DNA of 62,896 nucleotides from an uncultured Pelagibacteraceae bacterium (GTDB taxonomy: Bacteria > Pseudomonadota > Alphaproteobacteria > Pelagibacterales > Pelagibacteraceae): NCBI GenBank assembly GCA_902629285.1, contig CACOQN010000009.1:1-62896 (forward strand). The letters run 5' to 3'. The notes beneath the pieces are model-generated. The model searched no databases. It was not told the DNA's origin and was given only the letters and a program-made list of their open reading frames with translations. Positions 51,890 to 62,896 of the stretch are shown here, piece by piece (the first letter of the stretch is position 1; every line of letters starts with the position of its first letter). The position numbers and the translations under genes are program-made.

Positions 51890-53653
51890 TTAAACTTTTA
51901 AAGGAAGAACTTTCAGTAATAGTTTATTTCTAATTAAATCAACATTTAATTGGTTTAAGGTATTTATAATAAAATAAACTGTGTCTTCATCCATATTTTC
52001 TATTTTGTCAGGACCAATTACCTCAATAACTCTTAATAGTGCAGCACCTATCTCATTATTATCGATCATTGTTTGTATATCTGCAGGCATTTCTGATTGC
52101 TTTATCTGATAGAGACTATCATATTTTTTTGAAATTTTTACTCCATCAGATTTAAGTGCTTCTAAAAAAATTATATCTTTTTTCGATAAAAAATATTTTT
52201 TATCTTTTTTTATTTTTTTCAAAAATTTATCTAAGTCGTCTTCAATTTTAGATTTTGCATAGTCTCCATTGAAATAATTGATTAGTTTTGATTGATGTAA
52301 AATTTTACTATTATATTTAATCTTTTTATCAGCTATCTCCTTTTTGTTTAAATTTTTGCTATAAAATTTTGTAAAATTTGAGGGCACATCCTCAACATTA
52401 ATTTCACTTAAAAATTTTTTTAATTCTAAATCAAAGGCGTCTCCTAAATTATCAGATATAAATAGATCCTTTAAAATCTTAATAAATTCTAGTTTAATTT
52501 TTGGTTCTAATGTTAAAAGAATTCTCTGATATAAAAGAGCCCTTGCCTCAATTGAAGATAGAGATTTATAAGCCTCTTTCGCATTTAAAAATTGGTTAAT
52601 ATTGAATTGAAATTTTTTGTAAAATTCAAATAACTCCTCCTCAGAATAATTCTTATCATTAACAGCTTTTTCTATTGTAGAAATTTTTTCTACATCAGTA
52701 ATTTCTATATCTTGAATTTTGTAAAGTAAATTAGAGGCTGAAAGATATTTCCAAATTATTTTAGGTGTATCTTGACTCGGTTCATAAGAAAACTCAGTAT
52801 TAGTCCTGTGTGCTAAATGAAAATCTAAAATTGAATTTATTGATATATCTTTATCTGCTTCATCTAAATATCCAAATAAATAATTTATTTTTTTTTCATA
52901 ATAAATATCTTCAAAACCTAATTCTTTTTTTAAATCTAGGATTAGTTGTGCTTCTTCATTTTTTCCATAATTAATTAAACAATATAAATTAAATTTAGAT
53001 AGATATTCATCTTCGATAGGTTGTGTATTCTTAGAAAAAATCTCGCATGATTTTTTTACATTAGCTTCTGATAAATAACTATCAACCAAATACCTTGCTA
53101 AATTTGGATGTAAATTTATTATTTGATTTTTAATTAAATAATCCTCTATTAATTCTAAGTTTGCGTCTTTAATTAACCAGTCAGATTTAAATCTCATAAA
53201 TTCTTTTTCGGTAATATTTTTGGTTGGAGAATAAGCATTGGTTAATAAAGATATATGCATTATGTCAGAAGCGTCCTCTGAAAGGTTAAACTTATTAATG
53301 CTCTGAAATAGATTTTTTAATTTAGTTCCATCAGAGTTTGACCACATATCCATACTCAGTCCATATTCGCTTGGATCGTACAACCCAACAATTTTAATTT
53401 CCTCTGATGAAAATTCTTTATCAAGTTCGATGGTGTCTGTTTTTTTATTTGTTTGTAATTTATAAACATTATTCTGATTAATACTTTCGCTATTTTCATT
53501 TGAAATATTTGTTTCTAAAATAACCTGATTATCTTTTTTTTTAATATTCCAAATATCAATTGGTTTTTCTTCAGCAAAAGTTGGTGTAAAAAAAATAAGA
53601 CAAACTAATTTGATTGAAAGAGTTTTCTTATTTAACGATTTTAAAATTTTCAT
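51890..53653 (-). CDS. Secreted hypothetical protein, helical repeat-like
   Basis: A protein of about 587 residues with an N-terminal signal peptide (start chosen at 53653 by the signal-like MKILKSLNKKTL and FFTPTFAEE; a start at 53698 would add 15 residues). The mature part is almost wholly helical and K/N/L/S-rich, like tandem TPR-like repeats (YLSKFNLYCLINYGKNEEAQ, DAFDLELKKFLSEI), without enzyme motifs. It could be a periplasmic scaffold. It is 23 bp upstream of def and overlaps a small membrane-protein gene by 26 nt. Confidence 0.6.
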   Translation of the reverse strand: MKILKSLNKKTLSIKLVCLIFFTPTFAEEKPIDIWNIKKKDNQVILETNISNENSESINQNNVYKLQTNKKTDTIELDKEFSSEEIKIVGLYDPSEYGLSMDMWSNSDGTKLKNLFQSINKFNLSEDASDIMHISLLTNAYSPTKNITEKEFMRFKSDWLIKDANLELIEDYLIKNQIINLHPNLARYLVDSYLSEANVKKSCEIFSKNTQPIEDEYLSKFNLYCLINYGKNEEAQLILDLKKELGFEDIYYEKKINYLFGYLDEADKDISINSILDFHLAHRTNTEFSYEPSQDTPKIIWKYLSASNLLYKIQDIEITDVEKISTIEKAVNDKNYSEEELFEFYKKFQFNINQFLNAKEAYKSLSSIEARALLYQRILLTLEPKIKLEFIKILKDLFISDNLGDAFDLELKKFLSEINVEDVPSNFTKFYSKNLNKKEIADKKIKYNSKILHQSKLINYFNGDYAKSKIEDDLDKFLKKIKKDKKYFLSKKDIIFLEALKSDGVKISKKYDSLYQIKQSEMPADIQTMIDNNEIGAALLRVIEVIGPDKIENMDEDTVYFIINTLNQLNVDLIRNKLLLKVLPLKV

Positions 53654-53810
53654 TTGGAATAATTTTTTCAATTTCTTTTTTAGGTGCAGGAAAATCAATC
53701 GTACTAAGAAAAAAAATAATACCTAAAATAAACCCTAATCCAATTATAGATTTAATTACAAGTCCAATGATATTTCCTTTGCCTGAACTTGTGTTTTTAA
53801 TGAATTGCAT
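53628..53810 (-). CDS. Small single-pass membrane protein
   Basis: A 60-residue protein with one membrane helix (about 14-38, IIGLVIKSIIGLGFILGIIFFL), an N-terminal polar part and a charged C-terminal tail (APKKEIEKIIPNENFKIVK). It overlaps the secreted-protein start by 26 nt on the same strand, so the two may be translated together. No family is recognised. Its start lies 57 bp from the divergent aroK start. Confidence 0.5.
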   Translation of the reverse strand: MQFIKNTSSGKGNIIGLVIKSIIGLGFILGIIFFLSTIDFPAPKKEIEKIIPNENFKIVK

Positions 53811-53867
53811 ATACTTTTAGTTAATTTCAAATTAAGACATATTTATGTTTTTTCAATAAAGAAACTT

Positions 53868-54380
53868 ATGAAATCAAAAGAAAATCTTGTTTTTTTAGGG
53901 ATGATGGGTTCAGGCAAGAGTTCTATAGGGTCTCTTGTAGCTAAGAAATTAAAATTAAATTTTGTAGATATTGACAAAGAAATTGAGGAAAATTTAAATC
54001 TTACAATAAAAAAAATCTTTGAAGTTAAGGGTGAGGATTATTTTCGAAAAATTGAAGAGCAAATAACTTTAAAAAAACTTAAATTAAACTCTAGTGTTAT
54101 TTCTCTTGGGGGAGGAGCTTTTGTAAATAATAATATCAGGAAAGAAATTTTAAAAAATCATATGTCTTTTTGGCTTAATTGGGATGATAAAATATTGTTA
54201 AATAGAATTAAAAATAGTAAAAAAAGACCACTAACTATTAATGCGACTGATAATGAGTTGATTGATTTAATTAAGAAACGATCCAACATTTATTCAAAAG
54301 CACTATATGAAATAAAGTGTGATAATCTCACTAAAAATGAAATAGTGAATAAGATTATAGAAATTTATGAAACAAACTAA
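53868..54380 (+). CDS. aroK: Shikimate kinase
   Basis: A 170-residue shikimate kinase that phosphorylates shikimate with ATP. Walker A is GMMGSGKSSIGS (about 11-20), with DIDKEIEENLNLTI (shikimate D), ISLGGGAF (about 80) and KKRPLTINATD in the lid/LID region. I use ATG 53868, giving MKSKENLVFLGMMGSGKSSI; an earlier ATG at 53805 would add 21 unlikely residues. The 3' end overlaps aroB by 14 nt, a usual aroK-aroB pair. Confidence 0.94.
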   Translation: MKSKENLVFLGMMGSGKSSIGSLVAKKLKLNFVDIDKEIEENLNLTIKKIFEVKGEDYFRKIEEQITLKKLKLNSSVISLGGGAFVNNNIRKEILKNHMSFWLNWDDKILLNRIKNSKKRPLTINATDNELIDLIKKRSNIYSKALYEIKCDNLTKNEIVNKIIEIYETN

Positions 54381-55473
54381 ATTAAACGTAATAACCAAAA
54401 CTGAAAAATATCCTATAATTATTGGATCAAACTTAACTTTAAGTGTATCAAAAATTTTTAAGCAAAATTCAATTAAATTTGAAAAATGTTTAATTGTTGC
54501 TGACAAGGGTGTTCCAAAAAAATTTGTCTTAAATATTAAAAGATCTTTAAAGAATAAAAAAATTTATGTGATTTTTTTTAACGCTAGTGAAAAAAATAAA
54601 AATATTAATAGCGTAAATAAAATTCTAGAATTTTTGTTAAATAAAAATTTTTCAAGAAATGATATTTTAATTTCTTTAGGAGGAGGCATTACAGGCGATG
54701 TTAGTGGTTTTGTGGCTAGTCTTTTCAAAAGAGGTCTGAAATTTATAAATATTCCAACAACTCTTTTAGCACAAGTTGACTCATCTATAGGTGGAAAAAC
54801 TGGAGTTAATTCTACGTATGGTAAAAATTTAATAGGAAGTTTTTATCAACCATCATTAGTTCTTTCAGATATTCAATTTCTTAAATCTTTATCTAAAAGA
54901 GATATAATTTGTGGATATGGAGAAATATTAAAGCATTCATTAATTAATGATAAAAAATTTTATAATTTTTTAAATAAAAATATTAAAAAAATTTTAAATC
55001 TTTCATCTCCATGTATTGAAAAAGCCATCTATGAAAGTTGTAAAATTAAAAAAAAAGTTGTCGAGAAAGATGAAAAAGAGACGGCGTTAAGAAAAGTATT
55101 AAATTTTGGTCATACTTTTGCTCATGCTTATGAGGCAAGCTTAGGTTACAGTCACAAACTAAATCATGGTGAAGCTGTGATACTCGGGATGAAAACAGCA
55201 CTTAGTTTTAGTCTTAAAGAAAACATGATCAGTAAAAGAGAATATAATTCAATTATAAATCATATTGATAATTCTGGATTACCCTCTTCAATAAAAAAAT
55301 ATTTCTCTATAAAAGATTTAAATAAAATCTTATCTTTTATGACAAAAGATAAGAAAAATAATTCTGAAAAAATAAATTTAGTTTTATTAAAAAAAATTGG
55401 AAAGCCAATTTTCAATAAACAATACTCAAGAAAAAAATTAAGTTTATTTTTAAAAAACTTTTTAAACTATTAA
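54367..55473 (+). CDS. aroB: 3-dehydroquinate synthase
   Basis: A 368-residue AroB that makes 3-dehydroquinate from DAHP, with NAD and a metal ion. Motifs: ISLGGGITGDVSGFVAS (about 100), IPTTLLAQVDSSIGGKTGVN, FYQPSLVLSDI, LNFGHTFAHAYEASLGY (metal His) and LNHGEAVILGM. Metal is bound by Glu and two His residues in these blocks. It overlaps aroK upstream and bolA (convergent) by 12 bp at its end. Confidence 0.96.
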   Translation: MKQTKLNVITKTEKYPIIIGSNLTLSVSKIFKQNSIKFEKCLIVADKGVPKKFVLNIKRSLKNKKIYVIFFNASEKNKNINSVNKILEFLLNKNFSRNDILISLGGGITGDVSGFVASLFKRGLKFINIPTTLLAQVDSSIGGKTGVNSTYGKNLIGSFYQPSLVLSDIQFLKSLSKRDIICGYGEILKHSLINDKKFYNFLNKNIKKILNLSSPCIEKAIYESCKIKKKVVEKDEKETALRKVLNFGHTFAHAYEASLGYSHKLNHGEAVILGMKTALSFSLKENMISKREYNSIINHIDNSGLPSSIKKYFSIKDLNKILSFMTKDKKNNSEKINLVLLKKIGKPIFNKQYSRKKLSLFLKNFLNY

Positions 55474-55722
55474 AATTTGGATTGAATGAATAAATTCTTT
55501 TAATTCGTGATCTAAAATCTTGTAAATTTTTTTATTGCTTTCAATTCTATTCATTTTTTTTAGTTCCTCAGAAGCAATAATTATTTTTAAATGATATTTT
55601 CCTTCTTGATTTCCTATATGATTTTTATGAAGAAAAGATTTATCTTCGATATTTATACTTTCGGAATTTATATGATTTAGTAATTTTTTTTTTACAATTG
55701 TAATTAACTCATTTATATCCAT
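55462..55722 (-). CDS. bolA: BolA family protein
   Basis: An 86-residue BolA-fold protein (alpha-beta), with the family segment HIGNQEGKYHLKIIIASEEL and RIESNKKIYKIL. BolA proteins bind Fe-S glutaredoxins and take part in iron and stress response. It converges with aroB and diverges from the J-domain gene across 17 bp of near-palindromic AT DNA. Confidence 0.85.
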   Translation of the reverse strand: MDINELITIVKKKLLNHINSESINIEDKSFLHKNHIGNQEGKYHLKIIIASEELKKMNRIESNKKIYKILDHELKEFIHSIQILIV

Positions 55723-55739
55723 ATATATTATTATATATC

Positions 55740-56273
55740 ATGAAAAATATTTGTGACTGGAATAATTGTAATGAAATCGGTGAATATAAGGCACCAGTTG
55801 AGAAAGATAATAGTAGAAAATTTAGAATGCTATGTCTTAAGCATGTTAAAGAGTTCAATAAAAATTGGAATTACTTTTCTGGAATGAATGATGACCAGGT
55901 TATAGATTTTTTAAAATCTGATATGACTTGGCATAAACCAACTCAAAGCTTTAGCTCCTCAGATAATTTTTTCAAAGTATTGTGGAATACCACTTTAAGA
56001 GATGAATTAGATAAAGAAAAAATAAACGGAGATTATAATCATATGCGTCAATTTAAATTTGATCACAGGGATATAAAAGCTTTTGGAATATTGGGAGTTT
56101 CTGTGGGTTTAAAGTGGAAAAAAATACAAGATAAATTCAAATTACTTGTGAAAAAATTTCACCCTGATATGAATTCTGGTAACAAAAAATACGAGGAAAA
56201 ACTTAAACTTATAACTTTAGCTTATACTCAACTAAAAAATACTTATAGGGAAAAAATTGACACCAAATCTTAA
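55740..56273 (+). CDS. J-domain protein
   Basis: A 177-residue protein with a C-terminal J domain (about 115-175): [17 protein letters not shown] and [10 protein letters not shown], where HPD is the J motif that activates Hsp70. The N-terminal part has [15 protein letters not shown] and a cysteine pair. Such DnaJ-like proteins are common before cobS in alphaproteobacteria. The stop overlaps cobS by 17 nt, so the J domain protein may help the CobS/CobT pair. It starts 17 bp from bolA. Confidence 0.88.
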   Translation: MKNICDWNNCNEIGEYKAPVEKDNSRKFRMLCLKHVKEFNKNWNYFSGMNDDQVIDFLKSDMTWHKPTQSFSSSDNFFKVLWNTTLRDELDKEKINGDYNHMRQFKFDHRDIKAFGILGVSVGLKWKKIQDKFKLLVKKFHPDMNSGNKKYEEKLKLITLAYTQLKNTYREKIDTKS

Positions 56274-57231
56274 TACAGAACCAGATATTAAAGTTTCATT
56301 AAAACAAACGTTTGGAATTGAGTCAGAAATGGAAGTAGACGCATTTTCAAAAAAAAATGAATATGTTCCTGAAATTGATAAAAACTACAAATTTGATAGA
56401 GATACTACTTTAGCTATTATTTCAGGATTTGCATTTAATAAAAGAGTTTTAGTTCAGGGATATCATGGCACTGGTAAATCTACCCACATTGAACAAATTG
56501 CTGCGAGATTAAATTGGCCTTGTATTCGTGTTAATTTAGACAGTCATGTAAGTAGAATAGATTTAATTGGAAAAGACGCAATAGTTCTTAAAGATGGAAA
56601 ACAAGTGACTCAATTTAATGAAGGTATTTTACCTTGGTCAATTCAAAATCCAGTAGCACTTGTTTTTGATGAATACGATGCTGGAAGACCTGATGTGATG
56701 TTTGTAATCCAAAGAGTTCTGGAAGCTGAAGGAAATTTTACGTTGTTGGATAAAAACAAAGTAATTAAACAGAATAAATTTTTTAGATTATTTGCTACCT
56801 CAAACACTGTGGGTCTGGGTGATACTACAGGTCTTTATCATGGAACACAGCAAATTAACCAAGGTCAGATGGATAGATGGAATATTGTTACAACATTAAA
56901 TTATCTTAGCCTGGATAGAGAAATGGATATTGTGTTATCTAAAAATAAAAATTTCAATAATGCAAAAGGGAAGGAAAAAATCGCCAATATGATAAAAGTA
57001 GCATCTCTTACACGTAAAGGATTTATAGCAGGAGACATCTCAACAGTAATGAGTCCTAGAACTGTGTTGCACTGGGCTGAAAACTCAGAAATATTTAAGG
57101 ATACTGGTTACGCATTCAGAGTAACTTTTCTAAATAAATGTGATGATATTGAAAAAAATACTATCGCAGAATATTATCAAAGATGTTTTGGAGATGAATT
57201 ACCAGAATCCTTGATTAATATTCAAATTTAA
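56257..57231 (+). CDS. cobS: CobS-like AAA+ ATPase (cobaltochelatase subunit family)
   Basis: A 324-residue AAA+ protein of the MoxR/CobS type. The N-terminal [13 protein letters not shown] fits CobS; Walker A is [10 protein letters not shown] (about 69-78), Walker [12 protein letters not shown] (about 130), and sensor-type [12 protein letters not shown]. In cobaltochelatase it powers cobalt insertion with CobT and CobN, but no cobN or other cobalamin gene is in the window. The start is a TTG (56257) giving [12 protein letters not shown], overlapping the J-domain gene. cobT follows directly. Confidence 0.92.
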   Translation: MTPNLNTEPDIKVSLKQTFGIESEMEVDAFSKKNEYVPEIDKNYKFDRDTTLAIISGFAFNKRVLVQGYHGTGKSTHIEQIAARLNWPCIRVNLDSHVSRIDLIGKDAIVLKDGKQVTQFNEGILPWSIQNPVALVFDEYDAGRPDVMFVIQRVLEAEGNFTLLDKNKVIKQNKFFRLFATSNTVGLGDTTGLYHGTQQINQGQMDRWNIVTTLNYLSLDREMDIVLSKNKNFNNAKGKEKIANMIKVASLTRKGFIAGDISTVMSPRTVLHWAENSEIFKDTGYAFRVTFLNKCDDIEKNTIAEYYQRCFGDELPESLINIQI

Positions 57232-59031
57232 ATGAGCTCAAAAGAAACTAACCTAAAAGAAAAATTTAGAATTGCTCTTAACTCAACAGCAAAGGTAATT
57301 TCAGATGATTTTGATTTAAATAAAAAAAACTTAGAAGAAAAAAAGAACAAAGATATAATTTCATTAGAAATTGATGATTTAACTAACCCAAGTGACTTTA
57401 TAAGACTACGTGCTGAAACTGACTCAAGTGCTCTTAAAAAAAAATTTTCTGATGATTTAATTTATAAAAAAAATCTTCCTAGCAACACTTCATCTAGATC
57501 ACTTTATAATATTGCTGAAAAGATAAGATACGAAGCTTTAGGAGGTCAAATGCTAAAGGGTATAGAAAAAAACTTTAATGAAAATTATTCTCAGATAATA
57601 AATCATAAAAAAAAAGATCAATTAAAAACAAAAGAGGATGTCCCTGTGGCAGAAGCTTTTGAATTATATATGCTCAAAAACTTTCATAAAATAAAATTAA
57701 ATCCACTAACTTCTAGAATGTTAAATTTTTGGGAGAAAGATTTTGAAAATTCTATTGAAAAACACAGGGAATTTTTGATGAATAATCTTGAGGATCAAGA
57801 AATCTATTCTTCTAAGTTCTCTCAAATATTAGAAGAAATGGATATTTTTCAAAGTGATGAAGATAACGAAAAAAAGGAGGAAAATCAGGATCAGGGCCAA
57901 GACAATCCTTCAAACGATGATGAAAGAAGTGATAATGAAGATAATAAAGATGAAAACAACGAACAGGAAACTCAAGCCTCTCTAGATGCAGATTATAGTA
58001 TAGATGAATTTAACTTAGATGAACAACTGAACGAAGCTGAGTCAGATGAACAAATTTCTGAACAAATAGTAAAAAAAAATATTGAAAACATTAATCTTGA
58101 TTACAAAATATTTACTACACAGTATGATGAAATAGTAAAAGCTGAAAATTTAGAAAATGCTGATGAAGCAAATAAACTTAGAAAAAGTTTAGATCAACAG
58201 CTAATTGGTTTCCAAGACGTTATAACAAAGTTAGCAAATAAACTTCAAAGACAATTACTTGCGAAACAAAATAGGGCTTGGGAATTTGATTTAGAAGAAG
58301 GACTCTTAGATAGCTCCAAACTTCCAAGAATTATAATGGACCCTTACAACTCTTTATCCTTTAAAAAAGAAAAGGACTTAGATTTTAAAGATACAGTAGT
58401 AACTTTATTGATTGATAATTCAGGATCTATGAGAGGAAGACCAATTACTATCGCAGCTATATGCGCAGATATTCTATCTAGAACTCTTGAGAGATGCTCT
58501 GTTAAAGTAGAAATTTTAGGTTTTACAACTAAAAACTGGAAAGGTGGACAATGTCGTGAGTTGTGGACAAAAAATTCAAAACCCAAGACACCAGGTAGAT
58601 TAAACGATTTAAGACATATTATATATAAGAGCGCTGACACACACTGGAGGCAAGCGAAAAATAATCTGGGGCTAATGCTTAAAGAGGGGCTACTAAAAGA
58701 AAATATTGACGGAGAAGCAATATCATGGGCCTATAATAGAATAAAAAAAAGAAAAGAGGAAAGAAAAATTTTAATGGTAATTTCAGATGGAGCTCCTGTG
58801 GATGACTCAACCCTTTCTGTAAATTCAGGGGACTTTTTAGAAAAACATTTAAAAAAAATTGTAAAATTTATTGAAAATAAATCTGACATCGAGGTTTTAG
58901 CTATAGGAATAGGTCATGACGTTTCGAGATATTATGATAAAGCAATTAAAATTACTGATGTTAATGAATTAGGAGACGTTATGATTTCTCAATTAAGTTC
59001 ATTATTTGAAACAGGGAAAAGATATCACTAG
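57232..59031 (+). CDS. cobT: CobT-like VWA protein (cobaltochelatase subunit family)
   Basis: A 599-residue protein with a helical N-terminus, an acidic low-complexity linker (about 210-275, E/D/N/Q-rich) and a C-terminal VWA domain with the MIDAS motif [15 protein letters not shown] (about 390-404). It begins directly after the cobS stop. CobT pairs with CobS as a chaperone-like complex; here, away from any cobalamin gene, the partner enzyme is uncertain. The 3' end overlaps the convergent kinase gene by 4 bp. Confidence 0.92.
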   Translation: MSSKETNLKEKFRIALNSTAKVISDDFDLNKKNLEEKKNKDIISLEIDDLTNPSDFIRLRAETDSSALKKKFSDDLIYKKNLPSNTSSRSLYNIAEKIRYEALGGQMLKGIEKNFNENYSQIINHKKKDQLKTKEDVPVAEAFELYMLKNFHKIKLNPLTSRMLNFWEKDFENSIEKHREFLMNNLEDQEIYSSKFSQILEEMDIFQSDEDNEKKEENQDQGQDNPSNDDERSDNEDNKDENNEQETQASLDADYSIDEFNLDEQLNEAESDEQISEQIVKKNIENINLDYKIFTTQYDEIVKAENLENADEANKLRKSLDQQLIGFQDVITKLANKLQRQLLAKQNRAWEFDLEEGLLDSSKLPRIIMDPYNSLSFKKEKDLDFKDTVVTLLIDNSGSMRGRPITIAAICADILSRTLERCSVKVEILGFTTKNWKGGQCRELWTKNSKPKTPGRLNDLRHIIYKSADTHWRQAKNNLGLMLKEGLLKENIDGEAISWAYNRIKKRKEERKILMVISDGAPVDDSTLSVNSGDFLEKHLKKIVKFIENKSDIEVLAIGIGHDVSRYYDKAIKITDVNELGDVMISQLSSLFETGKRYH

Positions 59032-60308
59032 ATATTAAATAATTCTTTATTCTTCCATTTAATGATAACTTCTGCACCATTTCGAGTTTTTGAGTTCCTG
59101 CAGTTTATAAGTGCAAAATTTTTTTCTAAAAGAGTTTTTCCAATGAACATTCCTAATCCTAAGCCCTCTTTTGACTTATTATTTGAATAATTAGATTTCA
59201 AATAAGGTTCTCCAATTTTTGACAAAATATCTTTTGGATATCCTGTACCATCGTCTTCTACAGTAATCTCTGTATTCTCACTGTCGCTCTTTAAATTTAT
59301 AAAAATGGTGTTTTCTGCATATTTATTGGCATTACCTATAAAATTTCTTAATCCATATACAATTTCTATTGATTTAGTTATTTTTTTTGGATTTGAGTCT
59401 TGATCAAAATTAAATATGAAATCTTTTTTACTTATTTCTTTAAAGGATGAAATTATTTCATTCAAATAATCTCGAATACAAATATCTTTATCGATAAATT
59501 CATCTTCTTCTTCAGGATTTAATGTTAATCTCTTTAAAATTTTATTGCATCTCTCAACTTGACTATTCAATAATTCTACATCTTTTTCCAAGTCTTTTTG
59601 TCCCTTAAATTGTTTCATTAAATCATGAGTTATGATTGTTATTGTTGAAAGTGGTGTGCCTAACGAATGAGCTGCTGCTGCAGCTTGACCACCTAGTGAT
59701 AACAGTTCGTGTTCTTTTGCCATAACTTCTTCCATTTTTCCTAATGCTTCTTTTCTTAATCTTGATTGCGTTCCAAATGTCATTGCAAAATAATTTAAAA
59801 AAACTAAAGCAATAATTAAAGATGTTGGGATTGAATAATAATAAAAATGATTGTTATGAAAATCACTATTTAAATTAATTGGTAAATCTTCATAATAAAA
59901 AGTGAGTAAGATAATTATAATTACCGTTAAAATAACTAACATAGTGTTAGTTTTAAAACTTAAATTTGATGAAGAAAAAACACTTGGTATTAATATAAAA
60001 ATAACAAACGGATTAGTTATTCCTCCTGACAAATAAAGAAGAATACCTAACTGTAAAATGTCAATTAATAAAAAGATGAAAGCAGATCTATCTGATAATT
60101 GTGTTTTTTTATGTATTAAAACCAAGTATAAATTACTTAAAATACCTAAAAGTATAACCAAATTTGATGTAACGAAATCAAATTCTGAATTTAAAAATAA
60201 ATATACAAAATTTACTGCAATTAATTGTCCTAGAATTCCAATCCATCTTAAAGCTAAATAGGTTGATTTCTTAAAAGAATGATATTTTGAAGTTTCAAAA
60301 AACCTCAT
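59028..60308 (-). CDS. RegB/PrrB-type redox sensor histidine kinase
   Basis: A 426-residue kinase with six N-terminal membrane helices (about 18-180). The loop [12 protein letters not shown] carries the GGxxNPF motif used for quinone sensing in RegB. The H-box [14 protein letters not shown] (about 210-222, phosphorylated His) is followed by [12 protein letters not shown], with a Cys at the RegB redox-Cys position. The N-box is [12 protein letters not shown] and the G-box [12 protein letters not shown]. RegB senses respiratory redox state and phosphorylates RegA; no regA is in the window. The start is 2 bp after gyrB on the same strand. Confidence 0.85.
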   Translation of the reverse strand: MRFFETSKYHSFKKSTYLALRWIGILGQLIAVNFVYLFLNSEFDFVTSNLVILLGILSNLYLVLIHKKTQLSDRSAFIFLLIDILQLGILLYLSGGITNPFVIFILIPSVFSSSNLSFKTNTMLVILTVIIIILLTFYYEDLPINLNSDFHNNHFYYYSIPTSLIIALVFLNYFAMTFGTQSRLRKEALGKMEEVMAKEHELLSLGGQAAAAAHSLGTPLSTITIITHDLMKQFKGQKDLEKDVELLNSQVERCNKILKRLTLNPEEEDEFIDKDICIRDYLNEIISSFKEISKKDFIFNFDQDSNPKKITKSIEIVYGLRNFIGNANKYAENTIFINLKSDSENTEITVEDDGTGYPKDILSKIGEPYLKSNYSNNKSKEGLGLGMFIGKTLLEKNFALINCRNSKTRNGAEVIIKWKNKELFNI

Positions 60309-60310
60309 AT

Positions 60311-62377
<2,067 letters not shown>

Positions 62378-62488
62378 TTAAATATTGGAAAAAGAAAATT
62401 ATAACATTTTTAAAAAAAAATGCTGATTTATCTTATTAAAAAAAATTTAAAATACTTAAATTACTATTGAAATATAAGGGTTATTTGA

Positions 62489-62578
62489 TGGCGGAGAGAA
62501 TGGGATTCGAACCCATGAAAGAATTGCTCCTTTACACGCTTTCCAAGCGTGCGCCTTCAACCACTCGGCCACCTCTCC
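62489..62578 (-). tRNA. tRNA-Ser (GGA)
   Basis: A 90-nt class II tRNA on the minus strand, with a long variable arm and encoded CCA. The acceptor is GGAGAGG paired with TCTCTCC, the anticodon loop TTGGAAA gives GGA, the T-loop TTCGAAT is normal and the discriminator is G, the serine type. It lies 6 nt after the GT17-like gene stop on the same strand. Confidence 0.96.
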
Positions 62579-62584
62579 TATTAT

Positions 62585-62896
62585 CTAAAGAATAAAATCC
62601 TTAAATTTATCTTTATTATCTAAAATATATTTGGGAAATTTTCCATCTAAATCAATGTATTTATATTTATGTCCTCTTTCAAACAAATCTTCTTTGTTTT
62701 CAATTTTTTTTTTTATTATCTCAACAGAACTGTATTTTTCATCAGAAAATTCTGAGTGTGCAAAAGTTCTTAATTTTAGAGAAATTTCTGTAGGTGTCAT
62801 AATGTTATTAAAATGCCAGCCTGCATCATGAAAAATTTGAATATTTTTTTCCTTATCGATTCTATAAAATTTATATTTTAAATTTTTTACTCTTAC
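62585..62896 (-). CDS. Glycosyltransferase family 17-like, 5' end cut by window
   Basis: The C-terminal 103 residues of a protein that runs off the right edge. The reading frame is open from 62896. The GWHFNNIMTPTEISLKLRTF and AHSEF block resembles the GT17 family (beta-1,4-mannosyl-glycoprotein N-acetylglucosaminyltransferase), where WHF...KIRSFSHQEF is conserved. The first internal Met (62800) is not the real start, as coding continues upstream. It probably adds sugars to a surface glycan; the substrate is not deducible. tRNA-Ser follows after 6 nt. Confidence 0.65.
   Translation of the reverse strand, partial: VRVKNLKYKFYRIDKEKNIQIFHDAGWHFNNIMTPTEISLKLRTFAHSEFSDEKYSSVEIIKKKIENKEDLFERGHKYKYIDLDGKFPKYILDNKDKFKDFIL

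Overview
The window is very AT-rich and gene-dense, with 0-30 bp spacers, ATGA/TAATG stop-start overlaps and many TTG/GTG starts. The conserved genes are alphaproteobacterial: a short hisG with hisZ, a divergent HisRS, DUF2948 between hisD and murA, cobS/cobT and a RegB-type kinase. Together these fit a streamlined marine alphaproteobacterium of the SAR11 (Pelagibacterales) type. That placement is inferred from gene content and composition; no rRNA or species marker was searched.

Region 1 (about 1-9555) starts with a truncated thioredoxin. A minus-strand pair follows (a 966-aa leucine-rich-repeat-like protein and a membrane MORN-repeat protein), diverging across 26 bp from a plus-strand five-gene run: Hsp70 without a lid domain, a membrane-anchored TerB-like protein, an M48 metalloprotease, and two paralogues that both begin MGLFDIF. 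I do not recognise this combination as a named system.

Region 2 (9571-30541) is a defence and nuclease island. Twelve genes read in one direction from 28607 down to 9571. They include DrmA-like and DrmB-like proteins (the DISARM core), two overlapping upstream genes that may be a split DrmE, a NERD-nuclease/SF1 helicase, a predicted modified-DNA restriction enzyme (AspBHI-like N-terminus plus Mrr catalytic domain), an MGME1/RecB-like nuclease, exonuclease I, RmuC and a TM0106-type nuclease-helicase. At the upstream end lie a SinI-like restriction enzyme and a 5-methylcytosine methyltransferase. This looks like a class-2-like DISARM variant joined to a type II restriction-modification pair and a possible type IV enzyme, with no recognisable drmC.

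Region 3 (30642-33554) holds small genes of unknown function, two of them with signal peptides, and a 77-bp inverted-repeat structure.

Region 4 (33534-62896) is core genome: hisS-hisZ-hisG led by tRNA-His; a murA-DUF2948-hisD-infA-tRNA-Phe-cspA run; dcd; tRNA-Thr; rpmH-rnpA-yidD-yidC; argB-HAD-dapD-dapE-HDAC-SET; def-fmt-truA; aroK-aroB; bolA; a J-domain protein with cobS-cobT; gyrB with a RegB-like kinase; tRNA-Ser(GGA); and a truncated GT17-like glycosyltransferase. Three tRNAs have unusual features: no G-1 on tRNA-His, an altered elbow pair in tRNA-Phe, and a non-consensus T-loop in tRNA-Thr. All four tRNAs sit 0-6 nt from a protein gene.

No rRNA, CRISPR array, transposase or integrase was seen, and no stretch longer than 300 bp lacks a gene.
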